Positions 1 to 12,071 of a DNA stretch of 64,000 nt are shown one piece after another; position 1 is the stretch's first letter; each line of letters opens with the position of its first letter. A model generated the notes under the pieces. That model searched no databases and had not been told where the DNA came from. It worked only from the letters and a program-made list of their open reading frames with translations. This DNA comes from Gossypium raimondii. Taxonomy: Eukaryota > Streptophyta > Magnoliopsida > Malvales > Malvaceae. The stretch spans positions 46,509,980 to 46,573,979 of the forward strand of contig NC_068575.1 of assembly GCF_025698545.1 (NCBI RefSeq). Direction: 5' to 3'. Made by a program: the position numbers and the translations under genes.

Positions 1-3000
1 CTATCACTGTTGCTAATACAATGTTTCATAATTGGCTTTTCAACCACTGCGACCGATCAGTCGGCGCTTCTTCAATTCAAAGCACAAATCGAGGATCCTC
101 GCAATGCTTTGGGTAACGAGTGGACCAGTACTTGGATGTCTGTCTGCAACTGGACCGGTGTCTCTTGCGGTCACCATCATCGAAGAATCACTGCGTTGGA
201 TCTTTCAAACATGGGTATCAAAGGAACTATTGGTCCACAGTTGGGAAATCTTTCCTTCCTGGTCTCGCTGAACTTGAGCGGCAACAATTTCCATGGCGAG
301 TTGCCGCGAGAGCTGGCCAGTTTGCGTCGCTTGAAACTTGTTGATTTGAGTAACAATGCTTTGAGCGGAGAGATTCCGGCATGGTTTGGGAATTTAACAG
401 CACTTCAACAATTATATCTGGGTGGAAATCGTTTCCAAGGTTACTATCATTCATTCTTCACTTTATTTGCTTTTCTTCTACTTTTTGTTATTTGCTATCA
501 TTTTCATTGATTTAATCCCTACGTACGGCCACAATATTGTTGAATTATTAAATAATAATCACTCAATTATTTCACATAATTTTATGTCATTTAAGTGCCA
601 AGTAAAAATTCTAATAGCTATTCTAAACAAATATTAGTACTTATGTTAAGAGTCAAGTAAATGTTGTATATTATTATCATTTATATTTTACTCATAATAA
701 TTTACATATTAATAAATTAATTTCATGCCATTATAAATGTTATTTAGAATAAATTTTGGTTTTAATTTTAAATTTATAATCATTTAAATTAGATTGACCA
801 ATGGTAGATACAAGCGATACTTTCTATAAAATTAGGTATATAAAATCATGTGTATCATTTTAAAGGTTGTATATATATCATCTTTATTATTTTAATTTCT
901 TATATTATGTTTAATTTCATAATTAATTTATTGTTTTATTTTTATATGTGTTTTATTAAATTCAATACTTTACTTTCAAGCAAATTTATTAAATGCTTTT
1001 TGTGAAACTAAGATATCATTCATATCGGTTTTATGGTCCAAAGAAATTGATACTTTTGAGATTCATGATCGCCGCTCTTAACAATATTATCTTCAATGTT
1101 CAAACTTGAGTTTTCTCTTAGAAGTACAGTGTATATCACCGTTACCTTCAACTTATAAATGAATTCAGGCATTAGTTTACGATTTAGAAACATTGTCGAT
1201 CAAATAATTAATAATTGATATAAAAATTTTACTGATGTTACTAGCCAGATAACAATAAATCAATCATTAAAATCTCTTCAAAATTAATGTATAGGTGAAA
1301 TCCCGTGGGAAATTGGTAAGCTTGCTGCTTTGGAGAAATTTGGAGTGCAAAATATGAGCTTGGTTGGTCAACTCCCATCTTCTATATTCAACATTTCATC
1401 TTTGAAGGAGATCAGGGTTTACAATAATAGTATATCTGGTTACATTCCAAGTGATATGTGTGACCATCTTCACCACCTCCAAGTGTTTGAGATATCAACC
1501 AACAAATTCTTTGGCCACATTCCCTCAAACATTGGTGAATGCAAAAATCTTCAAACTCTATCATTGTCTCTTAATCAACTCAATGGGTTTATTCCTTCAA
1601 GTATTGGGAATTTAACCAACCTCGAGGTTTTATATTTGGATGGAAACTCTTTACATGGTAAGCTACACAGTGCTTTAACATTTTTTATTTTTATTTTTTT
1701 GCCTTGTGAAAAAATTAATAATTTTTTTATTTAAAATTATATAAAAGAAAATTTGGATTTTTGTCGAACAGACTTAAAATCAACTCAAACAGAGTATAAA
1801 AATGAATAAACCTATGTGTTTTTTTCGAAAAATAACCAATAAACCTACATTTAAAAAAAATGTATTGTTTGGCAGGTGAAATCCCATGGGAGATGGGGAA
1901 TCTTAGGAAAATGGAGATTTTTGTTGCAAAAGGCATGAGGCTAAGTGGGCGGATTCCACCTTCTATCTTCAATATATCTTCTTTGAAACGAATTAATCTC
2001 CATGACAATTTTCTATCAGGTATTTCCCTCATAAATTTAGTTTAATTTAGAGTATATATTACCAAGTATAAATGTTTATTTGAATATTCAATTAAAAAGG
2101 TCAAATCTTTATATTCGAAATTCAGAAAGATTTAGAAGTATTTTACTTACATGACAGTATTGAAGTTCCTTTAAAAATTTACACCCATACATTTATATTC
2201 ATTTAGAAATTCACTTTTACTACCAAAACAAAGAGAGAAAGAAATGCACATTTTTTTCTTGTGAAATAATTGGAACATGCCTGTTTTTTTTTCAGGTAAA
2301 TTACCGGAGATGGGGTTTGTTCCAAATCTAGAGGGAATATACCTAATGAACAATAATCTAAGTGGGAATATTCCAAGCTCAATTTCAAATGCTTCTAGGC
2401 TTAGAGTTTTAAGCTTGAATGAGAACTCTTTCTCTGGCCTTATCCCACATTCCCTTGCCAATCTAAATTTGCTTCAAGTTTTGTGCTTTTCTTCCAACCA
2501 CTTGACCATGGAATCTCAAAGTCCCACCTTTCTTTCTTCCCTGTCAAACTGTAAGAAGCTCAGAGTCCTAGACATAGCCTCAAATCCACTTAATGCCCTT
2601 CTTCCCGCTTCTATCTTTAATCTCTCAGCGTCACTCGAAACTCTACGCGCCCATGATTGCAATTTCAAAGGCACGATTCCAATGGAGATTGATGGTTTAA
2701 GCAACATTATACGCTTGGACCTATCCCGGAATGAATTGAGTGGATCTATTCCGATAACAATAGGACGGCTACAACGCGTCCAAGGTTTGTTTCTGAGTGG
2801 CAATATGTTGACTGGATCCATTCCATATGATGTTTGTCGTTTGGAGGAACTAAGCACTTTGTCATTGAGTGGTAACATGCTTCAAGGTTCACTCCCCACT
2901 TGTTTGGGCGATCTAACTTCTTTGAGATCCCTAAACCTGTCTTCCAACAAATTGCATTCCATAATACCCTCCACCTTTTGGAGCCTTGATTATATCTTGG

Positions 3001-4568
3001 AAGTAGATTTCTCCTCAAATTATCTGAATGGAACGCTCCCCCCGGATATCGGAAACTTGAAAGTACTAACGTATTTGAATTTGTCGAGAAATCAGTTTTC
3101 GAGCAACATTCCAACAAGAATCGGGGATCTAGATAACTTACAAACCTTGTCTCTATCTAGGAATAGATTGCAAGGTCCCATTCCCGAATCATTTGGTGGC
3201 TTGACAAGTTTGGTAACCTTGGATTTATCGAACAACAATCTCTCCGGGATCATTCCCAAGTCTTTGGAAAGACTTTCCTATCTCAATCACTTTGATGTGT
3301 CTTTCAATAGACTGGGAGGAGAGATCCCCACTGAAGGGTGTTTCAAAAACTTTACGAGTAAATCATTCGTGAAGAATTATGCACTATGTGGTTCATCTAA
3401 ATTCCAAGTCCCTCCTTGCAAAAATTGCACCCATCGACCATTCAAGGCGCGCCTTATACATGTTTTGAGATATGGTTTACCGATACTTGCTTCTATTACA
3501 TGGATAATTGCTTTGATCATCTTGTGTCTGAAAAGGACCACTAGTCTTTCAACCAGAGAAAATTTGTCGGAAATATTGGGAACCAATCAGCACAATAGAC
3601 TTGTACAAGCTACGGACAGATTCAGTGATGCCAACTTGCTCGGTTCGGGAAGTTTCGGCTCTGTATACAAAGGAAAACTTTCAGATGGTACGAATGTTGC
3701 AATAAAAGTTTTCAATTTGCAGGTAGAAAGAGCATTTAGGACTTTCGATGCCGAGTTTGAAGTGATGAAAAATATACTTCACCGCAATCTAGTCAAGATC
3801 ATCAGTTATTGCTCTTGTAGTGATTTCAAAGCCTTGGTGCTTGAATTCATGCCTAATGGGAACCTTGAGAAATGGTTGTATTCCGACCATTATTCCTTGG
3901 ATATCCTACAGAGAATCAACATATTGATAGATGTTGCATCAGCATTAGAGTATCTCCATTCGGGGCATCCGAGTACTATAATCCATTGTGACCTAAAGCC
4001 AAGTAACATCCTACTAGATGACGACATGGTCGCACATGTGGGAGATTTTGGCATTGCCAAACTGTTGGGAGAAGAAAACTCCATGAAACAAACCATGACA
4101 CTTGCTACTATTGGGTATATGGCACCAGGTGATGAGTTCATTCTCTTATTTTGCCCTAGCATGCACCTTCTTTATGATTTTTAATGATTCAGTGTTTATA
4201 TTTTTGATGCAGAATATGGATTAGCAGGAATTATTTCCGTAAAAAGTGATGTCTATAGTTATGGTATCTTATTAATGGAAACTTTCACAAGAAAGAAACC
4301 CACAAATGAAATGTTCATCGGAGAAACGAGTTTGAAACATTGGGTTAAAGAGTCACTACCTAACGGAACAATTGATATTGCCGATTCCAGTTTGCTACAA
4401 AATGAGGGTGAAAATTCTACGGCTAAAGTAAATTGTATATCATCAATCTTGAACTTAGCTTTGGAATGTTCAGCTCAGTTACCTGAAGAAAGAAAAGATA
4501 TGGAGGATGTTGTTTACAAGCTTAAGAGAATCAGAATGAAGTATCTAAAAGAAGTTCAGCAAGCCTAA
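1..4568 (+). CDS. LRR receptor-like kinase, non-RD, subfamily XII type (5' partial)
   Basis: Plasma-membrane pattern-recognition-type receptor kinase, related to the At3g47570/EFR/Xa21 group. Exons by frame and GT/AG sites: <1-439, 1295-1657, 1876-2019, 2296-4128, 4213-4568. The hydrophobic end of a signal peptide opens the window, so the true ATG lies upstream. Then come an LRRNT cap (ALLQFKAQ, CNWTGVSC), many 24-residue LRRs, a Cys pair (CGSSKFQVPPCKNC), one transmembrane helix (about 3470-3535) and a kinase domain with glycine loop LGSGSFGSVYKG, VAIK lysine, catalytic HCDLKPSN and DFG. Cysteine before the catalytic Asp makes it non-RD, which is typical of innate-immunity receptors. The last intron splits the APE-region motif (GYMAP|EYG). 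All introns are phase 1 and no frameshift or stop was seen, so the gene looks intact. The family is clear; ligand and orthologue are not. Confidence 0.9.
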
Positions 4569-4896
4569 GAAGATATGTAATGAAGTTGCTTATTGTTATC
4601 AATACATAGTTTATTAAGCCTTCATAGGAGATTTACATTTCTTTCTGTAGATTCAAGGCCACAACTATGTGTGCAAGTTTGATGAGTTTTCTTGTCTTGT
4701 GTGATTATGGTTTGAAATTTATATACTATTAAATAAAAACTTGGAGACTGCAATGTGTTGCATAAGTAGCGATAACATTTCATTCAAAGGAGTCTTTAAT
4801 CAAACACTAATTCACACAAAAAAGCTACCACAGGAACATGCAATTTCTATTAGAAACATGGAGAGATTGCAACAAAACTTTGTAAGTTGAAACACT
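4569..4896. other. Intergenic, convergent 3' ends
   Basis: The stretch separates the stop codons of the convergent receptor kinase and PSRP3 genes. It presumably holds both 3' UTRs; AATAAA-like strings occur (for example near 4733). No coding signal was seen. Confidence 0.5.
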
Positions 4897-5664
4897 TTAG
4901 GTTAAATTACCACCACTTGTCTGCCATAAATTGATGATATCAGTAGCTTGGTTGAGAAGGTGAATCCTTTGCATGTGAGATATCCATGGCTTGCTTTCAA
5001 GCAAAACCTTGAGCTCTTCCCAAGCATCTTTTCTTGGCCAAAAGTAATATGGACTCAAAGGGATTGAACCATGGCCTGGTATCACTTGATCAAGAGCCAT
5101 CCCTATATCTTTTTCCATCCATATGAACTTCAATACTACCCTTGGCTTCTCTAATGGCTTCACCACCACTCCAAGCTTCTACATTATCCAAAAAAAAAAA
5201 AACCAGAAAACCCATGAATCTAAGTTCAAAATCAAGCCTTTTTTTTCTGGGCTTCACAAGAAAACAAGAAACCCCAAGAAACTAGATTCGAAATTAAGCC
5301 CTGTTTTCTGGGTTTTATAAGACAATGAACCAAAAATAGAAAAACAAAGTTCTAAATTTGGCTGGGTTTTTCTATAGCAAAAAAATTAATCAAACTAAAC
5401 CCATATTTTTTGTCGGGAAAAAGACCCAAAGCCTACCTCTTTACCAGAAGAAGATTGAGAAGGGGAAGCATCCAGTGGCAGTTCATCTGAAAGAGCAGGA
5501 GAATTTGCTTTGACTTGTAAAGAGATTATGGGTTTAACGAAACTTAAGGTTTTAGGGGAAGCAATGAGAGATTTAAAAGGGAAAGAGTTAGGGTTTTGAG
5601 AAGGGAATGAAATTAAGGGTTTAAAGCAAGGGTTTAGATTAGGGTGGAGACATGTTACCACCAT
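4897..5664 (-). CDS. PSRP3: Plastid-specific 30S ribosomal protein 3 (PSRP-3/Ycf65 family)
   Basis: Nuclear-encoded small-subunit protein of the chloroplast ribosome. Two exons on the minus strand: 5664-5437 (76 codons) and 5178-4897 (93 codons plus stop), joined in phase 0 across a GT/AG intron of 258 bases; 169 residues, close to the family length. The ATG at 5664 opens a Ser/Pro-rich N-terminus ([20 protein letters not shown]...) with the look of a chloroplast transit peptide. Exon 2 carries the conserved core, including [40 protein letters not shown] and the C-terminus [11 protein letters not shown]. An upstream in-frame extension to 5934 has no family resemblance, so I prefer the internal ATG. 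The gene is convergent with the receptor kinase. No defect was seen. Confidence 0.9.
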
Positions 5665-6495
5665 CTCTTTTTTTTGGATGACTTTAGACAGGAATGAATT
5701 CTCAAATTTGCTTTTGTTTCTATGTTTCCAGGTACAGTAATGTATGTAATGTGTACGGAATGGGCCGGGTTGCCGGGTGCTGATATAAAACCCGGTCTGG
5801 GAATTCCTTTGAAATGGTAATATGTCCATAGCTGGGACCGAGTTGCATCCTTTTAAAATTAGACTAAGTTGAGCCAACCCAAATAATCGGCCCTGGTCCG
5901 AACAGCCAGGCTCGGGATTTAGTATAAGGCCCATTTATATTTGAAGAAACATTTTTAATCTTTATTTATTTCAAATATAATTAATAAAATAAGGGGAATT
6001 TTAGAATGTCATATATATTTGAAATAGTTATAAATTAATTTGAATTTCCGTACAACCCACACCTCCATTTTATCTATTAAATTTATAATATTACTGTTTG
6101 TTTAAAATTTTTAATTACAAAATATTTTTAAAAATATTTAATTCATTTAGAATCAATTATATTAATTTCATTTCATTTTAAAAATAATTAATATTAAAAT
6201 AATACAAAATATCCTCATTGCTTTAATATTTATATTAATATATTATAATTTAAATAATATTATTAATAACTTATTACAAATTTATTTTGTTTTAATGTTA
6301 AAATTGTTAATATTCGATTCTTTTGTAATTTATATTTATCTTTGTTTCACTTTAATCAATTAATGTAATTAACTCTTATTATACTTGAAAAATATAAAGT
6401 TAATTTGATAAATTTTATAAATATATGTCTTTTTTTAAATTGTCTTTTAAGCTTATTAATTTAATATTCATTGATATTAATTTTGTAACATTAAA
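5665..6495. other. AT-rich intergenic stretch
   Basis: The first part is the presumed promoter/5' UTR side of the minus-strand PSRP3 gene. From about 5940 the sequence is very AT-rich, with no credible ORF and no clear repeat boundary, up to the terminus of the PIF/Harbinger-like element at 6496. Confidence 0.5.
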
Positions 6496-7051
6496 CAGCA
6501 TGTTTGGTTGGGGGAATGGATACAGACGTTTGGTTAGGTGTAATCGTATTACGCCCCTATTCCCTTCCCTCTTTATTACTGATATTGGCCGTAATAGCCA
6601 CTCTGAGTTTGAAGCGGGTAATAGGGAATCCCCATCAATTCCCAATTTTATTTTCCATTTTCTGCCCTCATCCTCTCCTAACGTTTCCCAATTTTTTCTC
6701 TTCCAGATTTCTACTTCTTCTCCTGGTACGGTACGCTTCTTTTCTTCTCATATTTCTTTTCTTTTCTCCATTTTCTTTTCTCCAGATTTCTGCTTCTTCT
6801 TCTAAATTTTTTCCCTATTTTTCTTTTCTTTTCTTTTCTGTAAAATCGATTTTGATTTTGATTTTGTTTTGCTTTTCTCTTCTCTACCAGGAGCTGAGCC
6901 AAAACAAAATAAAGCACCTTTTGCATGAGTTAAAACAAGGAATAAATACCCTATTTTTCCTCCCATGTCTTGTCCATTAATTAGAAATTTGGGGGTCTTT
7001 TTATTAGAACTTAGAAATATAAGATCTTGGGGTATAGTTGGAATCAGGATC

Positions 7052-7162
7052 ATGGATTTGGAATTCTTGCAATCTATGGATATTCAGATTCTTGTTGGTG
7101 TAGCTGTAGCTGCTTTAACCACTGTTGTTGGTGCTGTTTATCTGTTTGCCTTTTCGTCCTGA
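7052..7162 (+). pseudogene. Captured N-terminal exon resembling NADH-cytochrome b5 reductase 1
   Basis: The reading frame from 7052 gives MDLEFLQSMDIQILVGVAVA followed by a hydrophobic stretch (ALTTVVGAVYLF) and a stop at 7160-7162. This matches from memory the N-terminal membrane anchor of plant NADH-cytochrome b5 reductase 1 (CBR1: M-D-x-E-F-L, D-x-Q-I-L, then a single transmembrane helix). The catalytic FAD/NADH domains are absent. The upstream 6650-6900 pyrimidine-rich stretch could be captured 5' UTR. The fragment lies inside element A. Identity rests on about 32 residues only, so it is moderately supported. Confidence 0.45.
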
Positions 7163-7507
7163 ATTTCTCTTTCAAAAACTTCTTTTATATGGTTTTTTTA
7201 ATTAATAAAAAAACTATTTTGTTATTCTATTTTGCTTACTCTACTTTGCATGCCTGTTTCTCTTTCTTGGGTTATAAGTTCAATTTTGAATGCAGGGTTC
7301 TAATAGGATTTGGGGTTGGTGAAACTGGGTTTTTTTTATCCGATCATATGTATATTTGATTGATATTTAATCCTCTTGTCCTGAATTGGGGAATCTTGCA
7401 ACTTATTTTTTAATTTGAGTTTAAATTCCTTTGTTATTATCAGTTTTGCAGTTTAAGGGTCTTTAATTGTGTTTTTTATTTGGTGATTTTGTTATATTCT
7501 TTTAACT

Positions 7508-7833
7508 ATGGATTTGAAAATTGGTGAGGAAGATAATGGTATCAAGGCACCAAAGAAACAAGATGGACTAGAATGATGTGGAAATTCAAAGATGAAGGGC
7601 AATGGAAGCATTAGTGGCAAATACATGATCTTTAGAGCTGATCAAGTTGATTTAAAAAGCTTAGACATGCAGCTGGAGAAGCACCTGAGCCGAGTTTGGT
7701 CTAGGAACATTGAGAAACAAAGACCAGCTGAGGAATGGGAGATTGATTTGGCTAAGTTGGATTTAAGGAATGTTATAGCTCATGGCACCTATGGGACTGT
7801 TTATCGTGCCACTTATGATAATCAAGATGTTGC
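7508..7833 (+). pseudogene. Captured first exon of a Raf-like MAPKKK (group C type)
   Basis: From the ATG at 7508 the frame encodes a Raf-like kinase N-terminus: FRADQVDLKSLDMQLEKHLS, EEWEIDLAKLDLRNVIAHG and the glycine-loop segment HGTYGTVYRATYDNQDVA, ending at a consensus donor (GCA|GTAAAT, about 7833). The rest of the kinase (VAVK lysine onward) is missing. One in-frame TGA interrupts it near 7574, beside what looks like small indels relative to functional relatives. The retained donor shows the copy derives from genomic DNA, not a spliced mRNA. It lies inside element A. Confidence 0.7.
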
Positions 7834-8224
7834 AGGTAAATTTTCAGATTCCATATAAATATATATACTTGTATTATCTATGTTAGTTCTTAAGCTTTGT
7901 AACTTGTTTGCTTGATGCATTAGAAATTATGCTTTGAGTTACAGTTAAAAATTATGACTCTCTTCTATGGCTTGGCTGCTAGGAACCTGAGCCAGATGAG
8001 GAAGTAGAAAATGAAGCTGATGAAAGGTTTAGCTTCTTTTACCTTTTTTGTATTGTATTTACATCTCCATTTCATTGCCCTTATTTTTATATTTAATCAC
8101 CCTTATCTTGAATATTGTCTTTTTATATATATATTTGATGGTTTGAAATTATTTATATCAAATGATGTTAAGAAGTTTTTAATTACTTGGAAATTTGATG
8201 GGCATGATCTGCTTGAATAATTTT

Positions 8225-8400
8225 TCTTGAAGTACCCATGTCCAGCACTTGTGTCCGACATGTGGATATGGAGTTATTACCTCTAAAGATCCTCTGAATA
8301 CATGGGAAACCTTAGAAAGGCTTAACCATATCGGATACATACCTGTATCCAACACTCACACCCAAGTCCGAGTAACATAGGTATGAAACATGACAGTTGG
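8225..8400 (+). repeat. Degenerate dispersed short repeat, copy 1
   Basis: The run with ACCCATGTCC, TCCGACATG, GATCCTCTGAATACATGG, TCCAACACTCACACC and AAGTCCGAGTAACATAG recurs, diverged, near 57820-57975 (inverted), 59110-59275 (inverted) and 63540-63705. It is probably an old non-autonomous element. No ends or target duplications were resolved. Confidence 0.45.
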
Positions 8401-9435
8401 ATTAAGCGGATATATATATTCGTGTATGTGCTACATCGGCACCATACTGACTTTATAGCTCAATTCACATGTTTTCTGTTGCCTTAGACCTTGTCATGCT
8501 GCTTCTAGCAACAAAGTGCAACTTTATTATCTATGTTTATATAATTATACATAGAATGTATAAGTTTAGATTATTATACATAGAATGTCCTAATAAAGAT
8601 ATCAAGAATTTCACACTACACTTTATGCACAAATATGAGTGTTGGTTATCAAATTGAGCATTGAAATGCATAGCTATTTATGGTCACTTGCACTTGTTTT
8701 CCTCTCCATTTGAGGTTTGCATTTTCTTTGAGACCATAATGTAGTTAGAAGCAATAAAAAAACAATCACTGTCTTTTACTGCAACTTCTGTAATCCTTTG
8801 GTTGAAACTCATGAACTATTCAGAGATATGAAACTGTCAAGTTGTATACGGTTAGAATTTGATGCATGTCTGTGTGTGTATGTATTGTTTGATTGTATAA
8901 TTTGGAAAGAGTGAAAATGTAGCTATGCCATGTTCTATATTCTTCTTATTTCAGGGGCTATAGATTTAAGCAATTAATTGAACTTAATTTTAAAGCACAA
9001 GTTACAAACATAACTGGTAGGCATGTCGTGCAATCCTGGTAGCCAAAGCCTGGTGGGTTGTGTCTCAATTGATTTGTCTTTATTGAGAAAACAAATGAAA
9101 ATTTATTTCATGAGAATATTAATATATGATTTGAGAGATGTACTGCTAGGTTTGATATATTAATCTGAAACTACAAATTTCGAGATAAGAAAATCCATAA
9201 ATTTGAATGTGTTCTGTTTTGATGTTATCAATATTTCTATCAGAAGCAAATGTTCTATCATCCAGCTTTAATTCTAGTTTATTCTTGTGCTTTTTCTTTG
9301 CTACATGGAACTTAAGTAGGTTACAATAATTTTTAATAGGTACATTGTGAAGTAATAGCCACAAATTTAACTTGCTGGGACCTTTCCTATTTGATTTCTT
9401 ATGAGCTACTAACTCATTCAACTTCTTTCTACATT

Positions 9436-9560
9436 AGGCTGTTGTTGAGTTCATGGCTGATCTCGTTGCCAAGAGGGATACCAAGGCAGCACCACCAAAG
9501 AAGGAGAAAGGTTTTTGGTTCAAGATTTGCTCGATTTGTTGGCCGTTCCGAACCGCAAAT
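9436..9560 (+). pseudogene. Unidentified captured exon in element A
   Basis: After a good acceptor (CATTAG) the frame reads AVVEFMADLVAKRDTKAAPP, then KKEKGFWFKICSICWPFR and TANTDDK before running into TG repeats. The composition looks like real coding sequence rather than chance, but I do not recognise the family. A small exon-like piece upstream (7982-8023, EPEPDEEVENEADE) could belong with it or with another donor gene. Confidence 0.35.
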
Positions 9561-9879
9561 ACGGACGACAAGATGTGTGTGTGTGTTTTTTTTTATGCCA
9601 GTTCCATTTCTTTGTAAATTATTTGTGAGATTGGTGAGCTTTTCTGCAAAGTTCAAAATCCTGATTGCTTGCAAGTGTTTTCAGATTCAAGAGAAGTGAA
9701 AAACCTACAATTGTAACTTTTGGCATCTATTTTATAGCTTCCAAATTCTACTTTTAGTATAAATTTTGCTTCTAAATGCATCTGTTCTATGTATTGCTGT
9801 TGTACGAAGGAACTGACTGAGGCATGAAAAAACATGTGAACAGTTGGAATAGAATTTAGCCACCAAGAACAAATATACA

Positions 9880-10420
9880 TAAAAAAAGGAATAAATTCTT
9901 TTTAAAGAATTTATATTTAATAATAATTATTTTAAATTATATAAGTTAAATTATTTATATGTTAATTTATCTTATATATCATTTACTATTATTTTATTTA
10001 TAATATTTTAATTGTATACTATAAATTATTAGCATTTTAATCAGTATACTATAAATTTTCATTACTATATTTATCTCTATGCTATTAATTAGTCACAAAA
10101 TATTAATTATACATCATATATTATTAGGTTATAGTTACACGAGAGTTCGTTAATTTTTGCTAGGTAAATACACATTCAAACTTTAGATTAAATTATATAT
10201 TTTATTAAATTATATTTAATAATTATTATTTTAAATTATATTTTATAGTATTATATATTATGATTTGAGTAAATTCATATAAGAATATTGATTATTAAGA
10301 ATTTTATTAAATTATATATTTTAATTATAATATATTTAATAATAATTATGTTTAAATATGATTAAATTATTTATTATTGATATTAATAATCTTATTAAAA
10401 TTTAAATAACAATAACAATA
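9880..10420. repeat. AT-rich subterminal region of element A
   Basis: Very AT-rich sequence with repeated motifs such as TTAAATTATATATTTTA and AAATTCATATAAGAATATT. The same motifs fill the right part of element B (about 32390-32990). Confidence 0.5.
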
Positions 10421-10623
10421 ATCATTTACCAAAACAAATTTATGCTAAGGGTATTCTAGTCATTTTAGTTTTTTCCATTATGCTATTATACCTCTATTCC
10501 ATTCAACCAAACACAAGAATACTATTACGCTTCTATTCCATTACATTAAACCAAACAATTGATTTGCTATTACACCTCTATTCCATTACGCCTCTATTCC
10601 AATACAGCGAACCAAACGTGCTG

Positions 10624-11830
10624 CTATATTATGATAAACCATAAAAGAGATAAATAATTAAAATTAAATAATTAAAATAAATAAGCAAGAAAATAAATAA
10701 ATTGACTCAATAAAACCAATCAAGAAGATTAACTCGTTCCAGGGGTTGTAATCAACTTCAAATTAGGGTTCTAAGGTGGATTAGCTATTAACTAACCGGT
10801 TATTATCTCTCGGTATCTAACAAATTAATTATTTGGTCGATCCTTGCTTATCTATTGACTTTACTTTCTCAACCAGGATAAATTATGATTTAATCGACAA
10901 ACTTATCTCCCAATCTCGTTTAACTTATGATTACTTCCTAGGATTGTCAAGCCTAGGTTTTAAGAACACATAATCTATACCATCTAATCCAATCGAAAAA
11001 CCCTAAATCCTTCGTTAATCACGTCCCCCATCCACTCGTTAATCTCCCATCAGGGATTTAACCACTCATGTTATTCATAATATCGAACTCAATTGATTTC
11101 AACATGTAAATAACACGATTGAATAGAAAGAGAAAGAGATCAGAATAATCCTGATTTGATGTTGATGGAAAAATAGAGTAGCGAATCTATCGATTGGAAT
11201 CACGAATATCATCGCTTGCGAAGAAAAATAAACTGAAATACTTTGATTAAATAAAAGAACTATTGGATCGAAATTGATTCCAAGAGAGAAAAAAAAGAGT
11301 TTATGAAAAGTAATTAGAAAACTAATCTAATCCAACTCTTAAACTACTGGGGTTTTTAGATGCGTCTAAGACCACTTAGTTACATCAAACCCCTAACTTC
11401 TTATTTATAGGAGGGTTGGTAGCTCGAATTTGGTCTTTGGCACATCATAGGTTTTCGTATAAAGTTGATTGTGCGAACAAAAATAGCTTTGAAGTACTTG
11501 GGCACCACGTCAGGGCTATGTCACGCCATACAAGGTTTATGGCGCAACACGACAACAATTTTATGCTTTCCTGGTTCCGTGTTGTGCTTTAGCAGCTTGG
11601 GAAGTTTGTGCATTACTCGTTCCTTGCTCCTACATCAATTGGGCCTATAAATCATTTTACACACTCAATTCAAACACATTAGAACTACTTAATGCCCCTG
11701 TTGGCCTAATAGATCATAACACTCACAAAATGTGTTAAAATCACTTCTTTTACTACTTTTTAATCTTAACAACAAATATAAAAAACACAATAATAAATAC
11801 TAAAATGGCTAAAAAACAAGCTCATTAAGT
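10624..11830. other. Unclassified repetitive-looking sequence
   Basis: No coding signal was found. The sequence has moderate complexity, in contrast with the AT-rich flanks, and reads like untranslated or terminal sequence of a retroelement (for example about 10735-11110 and 11340-11760). I could not find a second copy or termini in the window and make no firm assignment. Confidence 0.3.
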
Positions 11831-12071
11831 GCAGAAATGGATTGAAATTACTCCTACATTTGACCTCAGGTCAATACCTTTATCACTCTTATCCTTAAAT
11901 GTCAAGGTGCCTTCTACATCTCCTAATTTCATCTTTTCATCTTGTGAAACATAGTTTGCAAGATCATTACCAAAATAATGGTAACAAGGATTCAACCAAT
12001 TCACCAAACTACTATTTCGCCTGTCCAAATTAGTTTCCTCCCGATGAGAAAAAAATAGATAACATCATTAT
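11830..12071 (+). pseudogene. LINE reverse-transcriptase fragment, left part
   Basis: Read on + in shifting frames, the stretch resembles the N-terminal RT region of plant L1-like LINEs: a KVPSTSPNF segment near 11900, CKIITKIMVTRIQP near 11960 and SPVQISFLPDE near 12017, matching the family pattern of an ITK-NRL block followed by SP-Q-FVPGR. It has frameshifts and a TGA. It ends at the target duplication ATTAT (12067-12071) of the LTR element and continues at 22869. The left limit is approximate. Confidence 0.65.

Larger units (their letters stand above)
6496..10623. mobile_element. PIF/Harbinger-like DNA element A, no transposase, carries host gene fragments
   Basis: Ends are imperfect inverted repeats: CAGCATGTTTGGTT at 6496 and CCAAACGTGCTG ending at 10623. 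The right 240 bases (about 10380-10623), including subterminal repeats of the type ATTACGCCTCTATTCCA, are nearly the same as the right end of the transposase-bearing element at 25544-33187, which assigns the family. No transposase reading frame lies inside. Instead there are pieces resembling host exons with splice sites (7052-7162, 7508-7833, 9436-9560). A clean 3-bp target duplication (TTA/TAA expected for the family) could not be seen, so the outermost base is uncertain by a few positions. Confidence 0.65.

Noticed and set aside
5665..5934. N-terminal extension of PSRP3
   Set aside because: The open frame upstream of 5664 lacks transit-peptide-like or family sequence; the length with the internal ATG fits the family.
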